Positions 10,946-21,689 of a DNA stretch of 64,000 nucleotides are shown piece after piece; position 1 is the first letter of the stretch, and each line of letters begins with the position of its first letter. The translations under genes were made by a program, and so were the position numbers. The notes below the pieces were generated by a model. That model ran no database searches. It was not told the DNA's origin and saw only the letters and a list, made by a program, of their open reading frames with translations. Source of the stretch: Gordius sp. MW1 (Eukaryota > Nematomorpha > Gordioida > Gordea > Gordiidae); assembly GCA_964036665.1 (NCBI GenBank), contig OZ038528.1:930001-994000 (forward strand). The letters are read 5' to 3'.

Positions 10946-12529
10946 TATAGTACTAAAAAACATAGAAGGTCACACCTTATACCAGCCCAAGGAGGTGTTG
11001 GAAACATGGGCGTAGCCAGGTTTTAGAATAAGGGGGGGGGCGAAAGTATTTAAGTTTATTTAGGGAAGGGCAAACACAAATTTTTTTATTTTAAGGGTTT
11101 TTGTAATGAAGAAAAGGATTATTGTCGTTTAAATTTAAAACTAAGTTGAAAACTATAAAAAAATGGATTTAAAATAATAGAAACTTTTATGTCTCAAAAA
11201 AGGGTCAAGACTTTCTTAAGTTTGGACAACTCTACTATTTTATGATGTTTTTTATGCCAAATCTAAAACATCATGAACTTATACCAATATATATTTATAA
11301 ACTGATTATTTACCCTTTCAACCTAAAATAATTTTACAAACTAGGAGAAAATCTCATTTTTTACACAAAATTTATTATTAAGTCTCATAAAATTTTTGTT
11401 TTAAGAATTTACATTTAGATTTTTTTCATATTCTAAATTCTAACCTTCTATGATGTATTTATATTCAATAAAATTAAATTGTCCAAAAATAGAAAATAAT
11501 GGTTAAGAACAGTATTCACAACTATAAAAATATAGGGCCAAAATTCCATAGCAAACATTTTTTTAAAGGTTTTTTATACCAAGTTCTATATTTATAGTTC
11601 TAACTTGATTTTATATAATATTATTAATAAAATTATGAAATTAAAATTGCTAAATTTGTATGAGCTAAATTAATCACATAGGGGAAAATTTTAAAAAATT
11701 GTACTAATTTAGGATATAAAATAAAATTACTTGATTGAATACCCAAAGTAATATATTAATTTACTGATAAGAGTTAAAATACTATGCCTTAATACAACCA
11801 AGTTATAGCTATTTAAAGTTTGGGGTCATCTTGACCCCCTTTACCATCCGTATTAGGATTTTCACCTGACCAACACAGGAATATGGCTGTGCAAGTGCTT
11901 AGGCGTGCTTGACCTGACATCCTATAATGTTCAATATGATGCCTTAAAAATTATTATCTATGGTTGCAATACATATGAGTGTCTTAGTCTAATTTTGAGA
12001 AAAGCAAAAAAAATTTCCTTATTTAATAATTAGTAATAATTTTGACACTTAATAAATAGTTAGTAAATAAGCCATTACTAAGCAGTATTTAATGTAGTTT
12101 TTATATTTTTCTTAAAAAATTATTTGATTGTAAGTCCATAATTGTGTAATTGATATATGTTAAAAAATTTTAAATTTAAATATTATATATTGAACATTTT
12201 ATGTACATTTGTAGATAATTTGTTTAGTTCAGTAAAAGCAGGGATAAGTTTATAATATGCAAAATATAAATTAAGTTAAAATTTATATTAAGCAAATGTA
12301 TTAGCTAATCCTCTATCTATAGAAAAAGATGATAATAAGCCACTACTATGAAATTTATTATATAATAAATGAAAGATAATTTATTTAGTCTTTGATATAA
12401 TGTTAAAAGATGGTACATATTTAATACAATGAATAGGTAATATTTTGTGGTGAGCTTTAATGGTTCTTCTTAAATTCATTGTTTTAACATTGACTAATCT
12501 AAAGATTTAAAAAATATCCACATAAATAC

Positions 12530-12935
12530 TTTGATAGCTCATAGATTTACTCGATGAAGACAAGTTGTGTTAAACTAGCTAAAATACATATAATTAATCT
12601 AAAGATTTTAAAAATATGCACATAAAGTACTTTGAACATTGGACAGCTTGAGTTGGAAGATTAATCTTGAGATAACAACAATTACTATGATAATTAGAAA
12701 ATAGCACATAAATTTACTTGATGAAGACAATTTGTGTTAAACTAGCTACAACTAAAGAAAAAATATGCACATAAAGTACTTTGAACATTGGACAGATTGA
12801 GTTGGAAGATAAATGAATTGATACAACCATTACTAATATAAAGATTAGAAAATAACACATATATTTACTTGATGAAGACAAGATTGAACTTGTTACAACT
12901 AATATAAACATATGTGCAAATCTATCAAATAATTG
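12530..12935. repeat. ~150-170-bp tandem repeat inside left arm, three units
   Basis: Units are marked by TTTACT(C/T)GATGAAGACAA at about 12,545, 12,714 and 12,864, each followed by TTGTGTTAAACTAGCTA (last degenerate) and CACATAAAGTACTTTGAACA (first two). Confidence 0.8.
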
Positions 12936-13233
12936 GTTTTCATCACTTGGTTATCACTTGTTTTTTTTCTCCAGTCGCGCTCATTCGAAGCGCACATAAA
13001 TCTGTAACCTAATTGGTTGTCGGCCTAACAGGTCAATCGTTTAATGTACAGAAGCGGCTTGGGCGTCTTCGCGGCAATCATACGTACATACAGAAAATGT
13101 CGTAATGCGCTTCTGTACATTAGACGATTGACCTGTTAGGCCGACAACCAATTAGGTTACAGATTTATGTGCGCTTCGAATGAGCGCGACTGGAGAAAAA
13201 AACAAGTGATAACCAAGTGATGAAAACCAATAT

Positions 13234-13830
13234 TTGATAGATTTGCACATATGTATGTTTATATTAGTTGTAACAAGTTCAATCTTGTCTTTATCAAGTA
13301 AATATATGTGCTCTAATCTTTATATTAGTAATGGTTGTATCAATTCATTTATCTTCCAACTCAATCTGTCCAATGTTCAAAGTACTTTATGTGCATATTT
13401 TTTCTTTAATTTTAGCTAGTTTAACACAACTTGTCTTCATCAAGTAAATTTATGTGCTATTTTCTAATTATCATAGTAATTGTTGTTATCTCAAGATTAA
13501 TCTTCCAACTCAAGCTGTCCAATGTTCAAAGTACTTTATGTGCATATTTTTTAAATCTTTAGATTAGTTATATGTATTTTAGCTAGTTTAACACAACTTG
13601 TCTTCATCAAGTAAATATATGTGCTATCTTCTAATTTTTATTATAGTAACTGTTGTTATCTCAAGATTAATTTTCCAACTCAAGCTGTCCAATGTTGTAC
13701 TTTATGTGCATATTTTTAAAATCTTTAGATTAGTTATATGTATTTTAGCTAGTTTAACACAACTTGTCTTCATCGAGTAAATCTATGAGCTATCAAAGTA
13801 TTTTATGTGCATATTTTTTAAATCTTTAGA
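13234..13830. repeat. Same tandem repeat in right arm, four units
   Basis: Inverted version of the left-arm array; markers CATCAAGTAAAT occur near 13,292 (as TATCAAGTAAAT), 13,438, 13,605 and 13,771. One unit more than the left arm, which accounts for most of the ~190-bp difference in arm length. Confidence 0.8.
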
Positions 13831-15880
13831 TTAGTCAATGTTAAAACAATGAATTTAAGAAGAACCGTCAAAGCTCACCACAAAATATTACCTATTCATT
13901 GTATTAAATATGTACCATCTTTTAACATTATATCAAAGACTAAATAAATTATCTTTCATTTATTATATAATAAATTTCATAGTAGTGGCTTATTATCATC
14001 TTTTTCTATAGATAGAGGATTAGCTAATACATTTGCTTAATATAAATTTCAACTTAATTTATATTTTGCATATTATAAACTTATCCCTGCTTTTACTGAA
14101 CTAAACAAATTATCTACAAATGTACATAAAATGTTCAATATATAATATTTAAATTTAAAATTTTTTAACATATATCAATTACACAATTATGGACTTACAA
14201 TCAAATAATAAGAAAAATATGAAAACTACATTAAATACTGGTTAGCCTTAAAGTTAATGGCTTATTTACTAACTATTTATTAAGTGTCAAAATTATTACT
14301 AATTATTAAATAAGGAAATTTTTTTTGCTTTTCTCAAAATTAGACTAAGACACTCATATGTATTGCAACCATAGATAATAATTTTTAAGGCATCATATTG
14401 AACATTATAGGATGTCAAGTCAAGCACGCCTAAGCACTTGCACAGCCATATTCCTGTTTTGGTCAGGTGAAAATCCTAATACGAATGGTAAAGGGGGTCA
14501 AGATGACCCCAAACTTTAAATAGCTATAACTTGGTTGTATTAAGGCATAGTATTTTAACTCTTATCAGTAAATTAATATATTACTTTGGGAATTCAATCA
14601 AGTAATTTTATTTTATATCCTAAATTAGTACAATTTTTTAAAATTTTCCCCTATGTGATTAATTTAGCTCATACAAATTTAGCTATTTTAATTTCATAAT
14701 TTTATTAATAATATTATATAAAATCAAGTTAGAACTATAAATATAGAACTTGGTATAAAAAACCTTTAAAAAAATGTTTGCTATGGAATTTCGGCCCTAT
14801 ATTTTTATAGTTAAAAGTGAATACTGTTCTTAACCATTATTTTCTATTTTTGGACAATTTAATTTTATTGAATATAAATACATCATAGAAGGTTAGAATT
14901 TAGAATATGAAAAAAATCTAAATTCTTAAAACAAAAATTTTATGAGACTTAATAATAAATTTTGTGTAAAAAATGAGATTTTCTTCTAGTTTGTAAAATT
15001 ATTTTAGGTTGAAAGGGTAAATAATCAGTTTATAAATATATATTGGTATAAGTTCATGATGTTTTAGATTTGGCATAAAAAACATCATAAAATAGTAGAG
15101 TTGTCCAAACTTAAGAAAGTCTTGACCCTTTTTTTGAGACATTTCTATTGTTTTAAATCCATTTTTTTTATAGTTTTCAACTTAGTTTTAAATTTAAATG
15201 ACAATAATTTTTTTATTCATTACAAAAACCCTTAAAATAAAAAAATTTGTGTTTGCCCTTCCCTAAATGAACTTAAATACTTTCGCCCCCCCCCTTATTT
15301 TAAAACCTGGCTACGCCCATGTTTCCAACACCTCCTTGGGCTGGTATAAGGTGTGACCTTCTATGTTTTTTAATACTATATAATACAATATATGGTATTA
15401 TATTTATTATATTATATTTAATGCATTGTATGATTATTATTGTATTGTACTATATAATATTTATTATATTGTATTATATTGCATTATATTTACTGTATTG
15501 CATTATATTATATAAATTATATTATTTAATATATTGTCTTTTATTATATTTAATGCATTATATTATATTTATTGTATACATTTGTTGATTGTATTATATA
15601 ACATTTCTTGTGTTTACTTTAGTATTATATTATTGTATTATATTTATTATATAACTTATATTATTATATTAAATCTATTGTATTATATTTATTGTATAAT
15701 GTAATATATATTATATTGTATTTATTATTTGTATTATATTTATTATTCATTGTATTATATCATATTTATACTATATTATTTAAAAATTAATTTTCATAGT
15801 GAGTTAGAGTCCTATATGTTGCAGTCACGTGTTCAAAAATCGCGAACTGAAAAATCGCCTAATGTACCAGATTCGTCGTA

Positions 15881-16627
15881 ATGCCCATAAATTTTGAATT
15901 TGTCAAACTTAAGACTCTAGTTTGTAAAATTATTGGTAAGAAATTCAATAATAGAATTATAAATATTACTGCAGACTTGAACGCATTATTGTTAGAGTTA
16001 AAACCTAGTTTTATATTTGATTATGGACCTATAGAATTTTCCGAACTTGGATTGTTAATGTTGGAAATTAATAAAGCTATAAATATGCCTAATCTTCTAT
16101 CTGTTTATGAACTTCATTCTGATTTTGTAATTCTACACAATCTCTCAGTTATTCGCTACCTTGAATCAGATTATAAGGTAACTTTAGTTGACATTTCCTA
16201 TGAATTAGAGAGTCCTAAGCTAGTTGATGATAAATTATTAATTGATTCTATTTATCAATATATTTTGTCAAATATAAAGGATATGTGTATTGTTGCACGT
16301 TTCAGTAAAATGCCTAATATTTATATTCCATCAGTTTTTGGAACACTTCTTGGATATCCTTTTGTTTATTGGGTTGATAACAATGGAAAACACATGAATA
16401 ACTTAGACTTAGAAGTCATTAATGTCAATATGAAGTTTAATGAGACCTCTAGATGCTTTACCCATAAGTTGTATTCCTTTAGCTATCCATTAAACCTCAA
16501 GATTTATGTCACAAATTTTTTACAAGCCTGGATTAAAAAACTCAAAAAAACATTTGCATCAAATCAAAATTTTTATGATATGGAGATTATATGCAAACAG
16601 CAATTTTGTAGCTCAATTACATTGTGA
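15881..16627 (+). CDS. C1orf74 / UPF0739-like protein (DUF4504)
   Basis: Intronless 248-codon frame ending TGA. Conserved-looking blocks: LKPSFIFDYGP (residues ~40-50), LLSVYELHSDFVILHN, VTLVDISYELESPKL, and SVFGTLLGYPFVYWVDNNG (~146-164). The FG.LLGYP..YW.D block and KPS..(Y/F)D(Y/F)G are what I remember of the C1orf74/UPF0739 family, a cytosolic protein of unknown function found as a single copy in many animals. The length fits. The ATG lies five bases beyond the palindrome end, so the 5' region and promoter must come from the repeat arm or an unseen upstream exon. AT-rich codon use matches the host. Identity is by eye, without a search. Confidence 0.7.
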   Translation: MPINFEFVKLKTLVCKIIGKKFNNRIINITADLNALLLELKPSFIFDYGPIEFSELGLLMLEINKAINMPNLLSVYELHSDFVILHNLSVIRYLESDYKVTLVDISYELESPKLVDDKLLIDSIYQYILSNIKDMCIVARFSKMPNIYIPSVFGTLLGYPFVYWVDNNGKHMNNLDLEVINVNMKFNETSRCFTHKLYSFSYPLNLKIYVTNFLQAWIKKLKKTFASNQNFYDMEIICKQQFCSSITL

Positions 16628-16649
16628 TATATTGAATGGTAAATTTTAA

Positions 16650-16893
16650 ATGTCTGAACGTTATAAAAATCCAAGAAAGCATCTAATTGAAGCAAACGAC
16701 TTTAGAGGTATATCATAGCATTTTTTATATAAATATCTTCATTTTTATTTGGTATAATTTAAAGCTCATATTTAGCTTAACATATTAATTAAAACACTAA
16801 TTTGATTTTTTAAATATAGATTGGCACTCACAAAATGAAATAAGGACTAAAGATTCAATAAGTTGTATGTATTGTGTATATTATTTAGCCTAA
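16650..16893 (+). CDS. Possible two-exon small protein, unrecognised
   Basis: Only 22 nt after the stop of the C1orf74-like gene, ATG opens a 19-codon exon (MSERYKNPRKHLIEANDF...; 16,650-16,707) ending at a GTATAT donor. After a 112-bp AT-rich intron, the acceptor AAATATAG leads to 16,820-16,893 (WHSQNEIRTKDS..., TAA). Phases match (one base plus two). The 43-residue product is charged at its N-terminus; I know no family. The second exon could instead splice on (donor-like sites occur), making the last residues wrong. Could also be chance, or the 3'UTR of the preceding gene. Confidence 0.4.
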
Positions 16894-17465
16894 TGTCAAA
16901 TCTGAATAATACCTTATTTAAACTAATTAAGATGACATGTTTATAAGAATACAAAAGATATTTATGCTTGGTGGTAGTGTTTGTAATATATTTATTTTTA
17001 TAAAATAACACTTCTTATATATACAACACTGATACATCTTCTTTTGCTGTTATAAGTAATTTTGTGGTTAAACCATTGAGGGCATTAAAGATACTGAAAT
17101 TCATCAGTTCCCTTATAAATATAATATATAATGTAATCTAATAATTTTGTTTCCAAATATTATTTTGCTAACAATATAAAACTTTGGCTCAAGAGATATA
17201 TTTGTCAATAATTTAATAGTTTATTAAAACACAAAACTAATGTTTTTGCATTTGTTGATATTTTAAGACATGTATTATTAGATGAATTAGTTTCATAATT
17301 ATTGAATCTTTCAATGATTCTCAACTATTAATAGTGTTAATGTGATAACTGGTAATTATTTGTATATAACAAAAGTTTATTGGCCCAAAATGGTTACATT
17401 ATATGATTCCAGAAAAGCCATTTAAACATCTTCAGGAGTTGAAGGTCTGACTCTCAGTCTTAAAT
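16894..17465. other. AT-rich spacer
   Basis: No feature recognised between the small gene candidate and the LINE. ATTATATGATTCCAGAAAAG just before the LINE may be its insertion flank. Confidence 0.35.
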
Positions 17466-17482
17466 ATTAGTTTTAACTATTA

Positions 17483-19345
17483 ATGACACAAACATGTGGA
17501 TATATTAAGTCAACTCAAGAGGAAAAAAACTATCAACATGATATGTCTAAAGGCGACACGCTAAGGGTTGCTACCTGGAACATAGGGAGTATGACGGGAA
17601 GAGCGGGCGAGGTAGTGGAAGCACTCAATCGGAAAAGGATAGATATATGCTGCATACAGGAGACAAGGTGGAAAGGAGAGGGTGCTAGGATGATGGGAGC
17701 CATTGGTGCGCGGTATAAATTCTACTGGCAAGGGCACAAGGATGGAAAAGCTGGTATAGGAATACTTGTCGCTGAGAAATGGGTGGACAAAGTTATCGAT
17801 GTCAAGCGATGGAATGACCGGATCATAGTTATAAAGATGGCAATGGGAGAAAGGCTATACAACGTTATATCGGCCTACGCCCCTCAAGTAGGAAGAAGCG
17901 ATGAAGAGAAAGACATTTTCTGGGATCGTCTGATGGAAATTACTTCCCACCTTCAAGAATCTATTATTTTAGGCGGGGATCTAAACGGACATGTTGGCCC
18001 GAATATCGATGGTTATGAAGGTGTCCATGGTGGTCACAGCTACGGAACCAGGAACACGGAGGGGGAACGCATTCTGGATTTTGGAGACGCTACTCAGATG
18101 GTTATATGCAATACTTTCTTCAAGAAAGAAGACAGGAAGCTTATAACCTATGAATCGGGTACCCTCAAAAGTACTGTCGATTATATGATGGTCAAAAAAT
18201 CGGACAGATGTATGGTGAAAAACGTCAAGGTTGTCCCTGGGGAAGAATGCGTGACACAACACCGTCTTATTGTTGGGGATCTCGTAATGAAGGGGCTTAT
18301 AAATCCAAAGAAACGCTATATTCCGAGACTCAAGGTGTGGTGTTTGAAAGATGATACTCAAAAGAGGGATTTTGCCGAAGCACTTGATGGATCCTCACTG
18401 GCGATGGCGAAGAACGTAAATGACAAATGGACGGCTATGAAGAATGCTTGGCTTGACACAACATCGCGCGTTTGTGGTTGGACAAAGGGGCCCCCAAGAC
18501 ATAAGGAAACTTGGTGGTGAAACTCTGAGGCGGCGAAAGCTATCGAAGATAAAAGGCGTTGCTATAAAGTCTGGCATGAATCTCAACAAAGGTGCGATAA
18601 GGTTATGTATCAAGAGGCTAAAAGAATTGCAAGAAGGACCGTCGCCAGAATAAAGGAAACAAAAAGATGCGAGTTTGCTCTACGCCTTGACTCAGAGGAA
18701 GGGAAGAAAAACATGTTTCGTGTAGCCAAACAAATGGCGAAAGAACGACTCGATGTTGTGGCGACTAAATGTGTTAAAACGCCGGCGGGTAACATCATCT
18801 CCCATGGCGATGGAATCAAAAAAGTTTGGAAAGACTACATGAAACGACTCTTAAACGAAGAGAATACCTGGGACAATGACGTTGTTTATGATAAAGTGGA
18901 GGGACCCTGCTGCTGGATTGGGACTGACGAAATTCAGCGTGCCATAAAGAAAACGAAACAAGGTAAAGCTAAAGGCCCAACAGGAATACTAGCGGAGATG
19001 GTAAAAGCTTCTGGACATTTGGGAGTCGTTTGGCTTACACAGCTGTGTAATGCCATAATTCAGGAAGGGACTATACCTAGCGACTGGAAAAAGAGCGTTC
19101 TTCTACCAATCTACAAAGGAAAAGGCGACCCACTTGACTGCGGATCATATCGGGCTACTAAGCTCCTCGACCAAACTATGAAAGTTATCGAGAGGGTGCT
19201 CGAGAAAAGAATCCGGGAACAAGCGAACATCGACTCAATCCAGTTCGGATTTAAACCAGGGAAAGGGACCACCGATGCCATCTTTATAGTACGACAGATG
19301 CAAGAAAAACAGCAAGCAAAAGGTCAAGACTATACTACGCCTTTG
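17483..19345 (+). pseudogene. RTE endonuclease and N-terminal RT, one in-frame TGA
   Basis: Residues ~30-260 form an APE-like endonuclease: LRVATWNIGSMTGRAGEV, ICCIQETRWKG (catalytic E), VISAYAPQ, IILGGDLNGHVG (catalytic D and N) and the terminal TQHRLIVGDL. This layout (TWN.RSMTGR, CCIQETRWKG) is that of RTE/BovB-like elements, which nick DNA for target-primed reverse transcription. At 18,518-18,520 TGA replaces the third Trp of a WWW-like motif, after which the same frame continues to RT: IQRAIKKTKQGKAKGPTGI, IPSDWKKSVLLPIYKGKGD and QFGFKPGKGTTDAIF. The frame is lost at ~19,330-19,348, just before the AFVDLEKAFDRV motif. Confidence 0.88.
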
Positions 19346-20589
19346 TAGACCTAGAGAAAGCGTTCGATCGGGTGCCGCGGGAAGTTGTAAAATGGGCTCT
19401 TATCAAAACCGGTGTGGAAGAATGGTTGGTTACGGCTGTGATGGTTATGTATGACGAATCTCAAACAGCAGTGAGGACCCATGATGGCGATAGCGAAAGC
19501 TTTGAAATGAAGGTTGGGCTACACCAAGGTTCCGTTTTAAGCCCCCTACTTTTCATACTCGTAATGGAGGTGGTGACAAAAGAACTGCGAGATGGACTCC
19601 CATGGGAACTTTTATACGCCGATGATCTCTTGATAATGGCTGAGAGTGAGGCTGATCTCTTTACTAAGATACAAAAATGGAAAAACGGAATGGAGAAAAA
19701 GGGCTTAAAAGTTAACATGGGAAAAACAAAGGTGATGTTTGGCGGGAAAAGTATGAAGAGCGCCGAGACAACTTGCGCCTGGCCCTGTAGCGTATGTTAC
19801 AAAGGAGTTGCTAGCAACTCTATACAATGTACAAAATGCCTAGGATGGGTCCACAAAAAATGTAGCGGTGTGAAAGGAAGTCTTTTATTGGCAAGCCGTA
19901 CTTTTAGCTGCAAGCCCTGCGTGACAGGACCTCTACCGGATAATGCCATAACCGACTTTAACATCGGTAATGGGGAGACCCTAGGAAAAGTTAACACCTT
20001 TACCTATCTAGGGGACTCTTTAAGTGCAGATGGGAATGTTGACTCGGCAGTTACAGCAAGGATACGACAAGCCTGAAAGAAGTTTAGAGAGATGGCCCCT
20101 CTTTTGACCGGAAAAGGTGTTTCACTCACTTTAAAGGGTAAAGTCTACGCGGCATGTATTAGAAGTTGTCTTGTATATGGAAGCGAAACGTGGCCATTAA
20201 TGTCGATACATAAAACCAAATTGGAAAGCACAGAAATGCGCATGATAAGATGGATGTCAAACGTGTCGCTACGGGAAAGAATAACAAGCAATAGACTCAG
20301 AGAAAGAACCGGGATCGAGCCAATCAACGAGATCATCCGGAAAAACAGGCTAAGATGGTTTGGACATGTGGAGCGGAAGAATGACGACGACTGGGTGAAG
20401 AGATGTACTTCCCTGGAGATATCTGGAAAGAAACCGCGCGGGAGGCCGAAATCAACATGGGCCTCTGTTCTAGCAACCGACATGGAAGCAATGGGTCTGA
20501 CAAAACAGGATTCTCATGATCGGATAAAATGGAGGAAATGCATTAGGGGAAAACAGGCTAACCCAGGAGATCCTGGAAAACGGCCTTAA
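19346..20589 (+). pseudogene. RTE reverse transcriptase C-terminal half with PHD-like finger
   Basis: After the frameshift: AFVDLEKAFDRVP, GLHQGSVLSPLLFILVMEVV, and ELLYADDLLIMAESEADL, where YADD is the polymerase catalytic box. Then 19,776-19,921 encodes CSVCYKGVASNSIQCTKCLGWVHKKCS...SCKPC: C-x2-C-x9-C-x2-C-x4-H-x2-C-xn-C-x2-C, a PHD/RING-like zinc finger inside the RT tail. YLGDSLSADGNVDSAVTARI follows, then TGA at 20,074-20,076 where related elements have Trp, then SETWPLM and RLRWFGHVERKNDDDWVKR to the TAA at 20,589. The finger presumably helps bind template RNA or target DNA. Confidence 0.88.
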
Positions 20590-20620
20590 AACGATGAAGA
20601 AGAAGAAGAAGAATATGGGT

Positions 20621-20895
20621 TTAGGGTCAAACAATTAAATATTGCAGAAGAGAAAGTTAATAAATGATGGTTCTTTTAAACTCCTATCTTAAAATTAGAG
20701 TTTATTCTTAGTGGGTTTGCCTTTCTTATCTAAACTTGCTTACATATATGAGTCTAAGGGTGTTGTTTTATCCAACTAAACCTTTTCTTAATCAACCTTT
20801 ATGCTTAGTCGAAATTTGAAAAACGTTAAATCAAAAGTTGACCAAACATTACCCAGTCTTTTTTGCAACACTAATCTATGAATTTTATACTAACC
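20621..20895. other. AT-rich spacer
   Basis: No feature seen. It ends at the 8-bp target site copy ATCTAAAT (20,896-20,903) of the next element. Confidence 0.4.
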
Positions 20896-21300
20896 ATCTA
20901 AATTAGAGACCTGCCCGGCTCGCGGACGGGCTTTTGCTTGAAAATAAAACAACGGGCCGTTACATAACCTAACGGGCTCGGGCCGGGCCTAGTTATACTT
21001 AAGACCCCTTAAAAGCCAGTTACAAACTCAATTAGATTTAGTATATAAGAAGGTGTTTTCATAATGTTCTAATTTATAATTATTAGAAAGTTAAATTTTA
21101 TTTCCATCCTAATTCATTAATTCATCAATATCTAACCCGCATTATAAATGATACACGCCCATGGGCGGAGCTAATTTAAATTAGAAGGGGGCAGAAAATG
21201 TTATTTACATAAAGGATTTTTGGATTTGAAGGAGGGCAGCTGCCCATTCTTGCCTCCCCATTTATACCCCCTAGCAATATTGAGTGAACTAATTTAAAAA

Positions 21301-21460
21301 CTCGGGCCTTCGGCCCTCGTGGGAAGAGGGAGAAGGGAAGGGGAGGAGGGGAAGGGAAGGGGGGACGACTCATCTATACTCCGTATAAACGTATCATATT
21401 TGCTATGCAATTTATGGGCGAGAATGCCTATAGGGGGGTATTAAATGCCTAATGATTAAT
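21301..21460 (+). repeat. Module P copy
   Basis: CTCGGGCCTTCGGCCCTCG hairpin, GA-only tract, ACTCATCTATACTCCGTATA, TTTGCTATGCAATTTATGGGCG, GAATGCCTATAGGGGG. Same order as 8,108-8,300. Confidence 0.75.
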
Positions 21461-21689
21461 TAAATTTTCCATTTATAGGCAAAATTTAATATAGGCAAAA
21501 TGTAATATAGGCAAGGGTTATGGTTAGTTTTAGTGTTTGCATCTAGTTGCGTATTACATTAGTTTTTATGGCCTTTAGTGATTATGGGTCTAACAAACAT
21601 TATATTATAAAACATCACAATGTTAAAAATTGTTGGGAGAAATTTTTTGTTGAATTTGAACAATTTTTAATTAAAAAAATAAACCATTG

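Larger units (their letters stand above)
10477..15875. repeat. Giant inverted repeat (5.4-kb palindrome, 51-nt loop)
   Basis: Left arm 10,477-13,056 (2,580 bp) and right arm 13,108-15,875 (2,768 bp) are near-identical reverse complements. Outer end CGAATCTGGTACATTAGGCG appears inverted at 15,856-15,875. Inner end ...TGTACAGAAGCG is matched by CGCTTCTGTACATTAGACGA at 13,108. Landmarks pair along the whole length (the GGGCGTAGCCAGG piece 11,007 / 15,310; AGTGCTTAGGCGTGCTTGAC at 11,898 / 14,425). Arms differ by scattered substitutions, and the right arm has one more ~160-bp internal repeat. No protein gene is seen in the arms. Candidates: a foldback (FB-like) transposon, a head-to-head dimer of an unknown element, or a palindromic duplication. 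Confidence 0.93.
17466..20620 (+). mobile_element. RTE-type LINE, nearly full length, inactivated
   Basis: One APE endonuclease-reverse transcriptase element ending in a (GAA)n tail (GATGAAGAAGAAGAAGAAGA, 20,593-20,612), as RTE-like LINEs often do. The reading frame holds from 17,483 to ~19,330, shifts once, and holds to 20,589, interrupted only by two in-frame TGA codons. GC content is clearly higher than in the flanks. It is the best preserved LINE here and therefore the youngest. Confidence 0.92.

Noticed and set aside
10453-11007. Minus-strand ORFs rich in Y, I and L
   Set aside because: They arise from ATAATACA low-complexity DNA inside the palindrome arm; the other arm gives the same artefact at 15,319-15,588.
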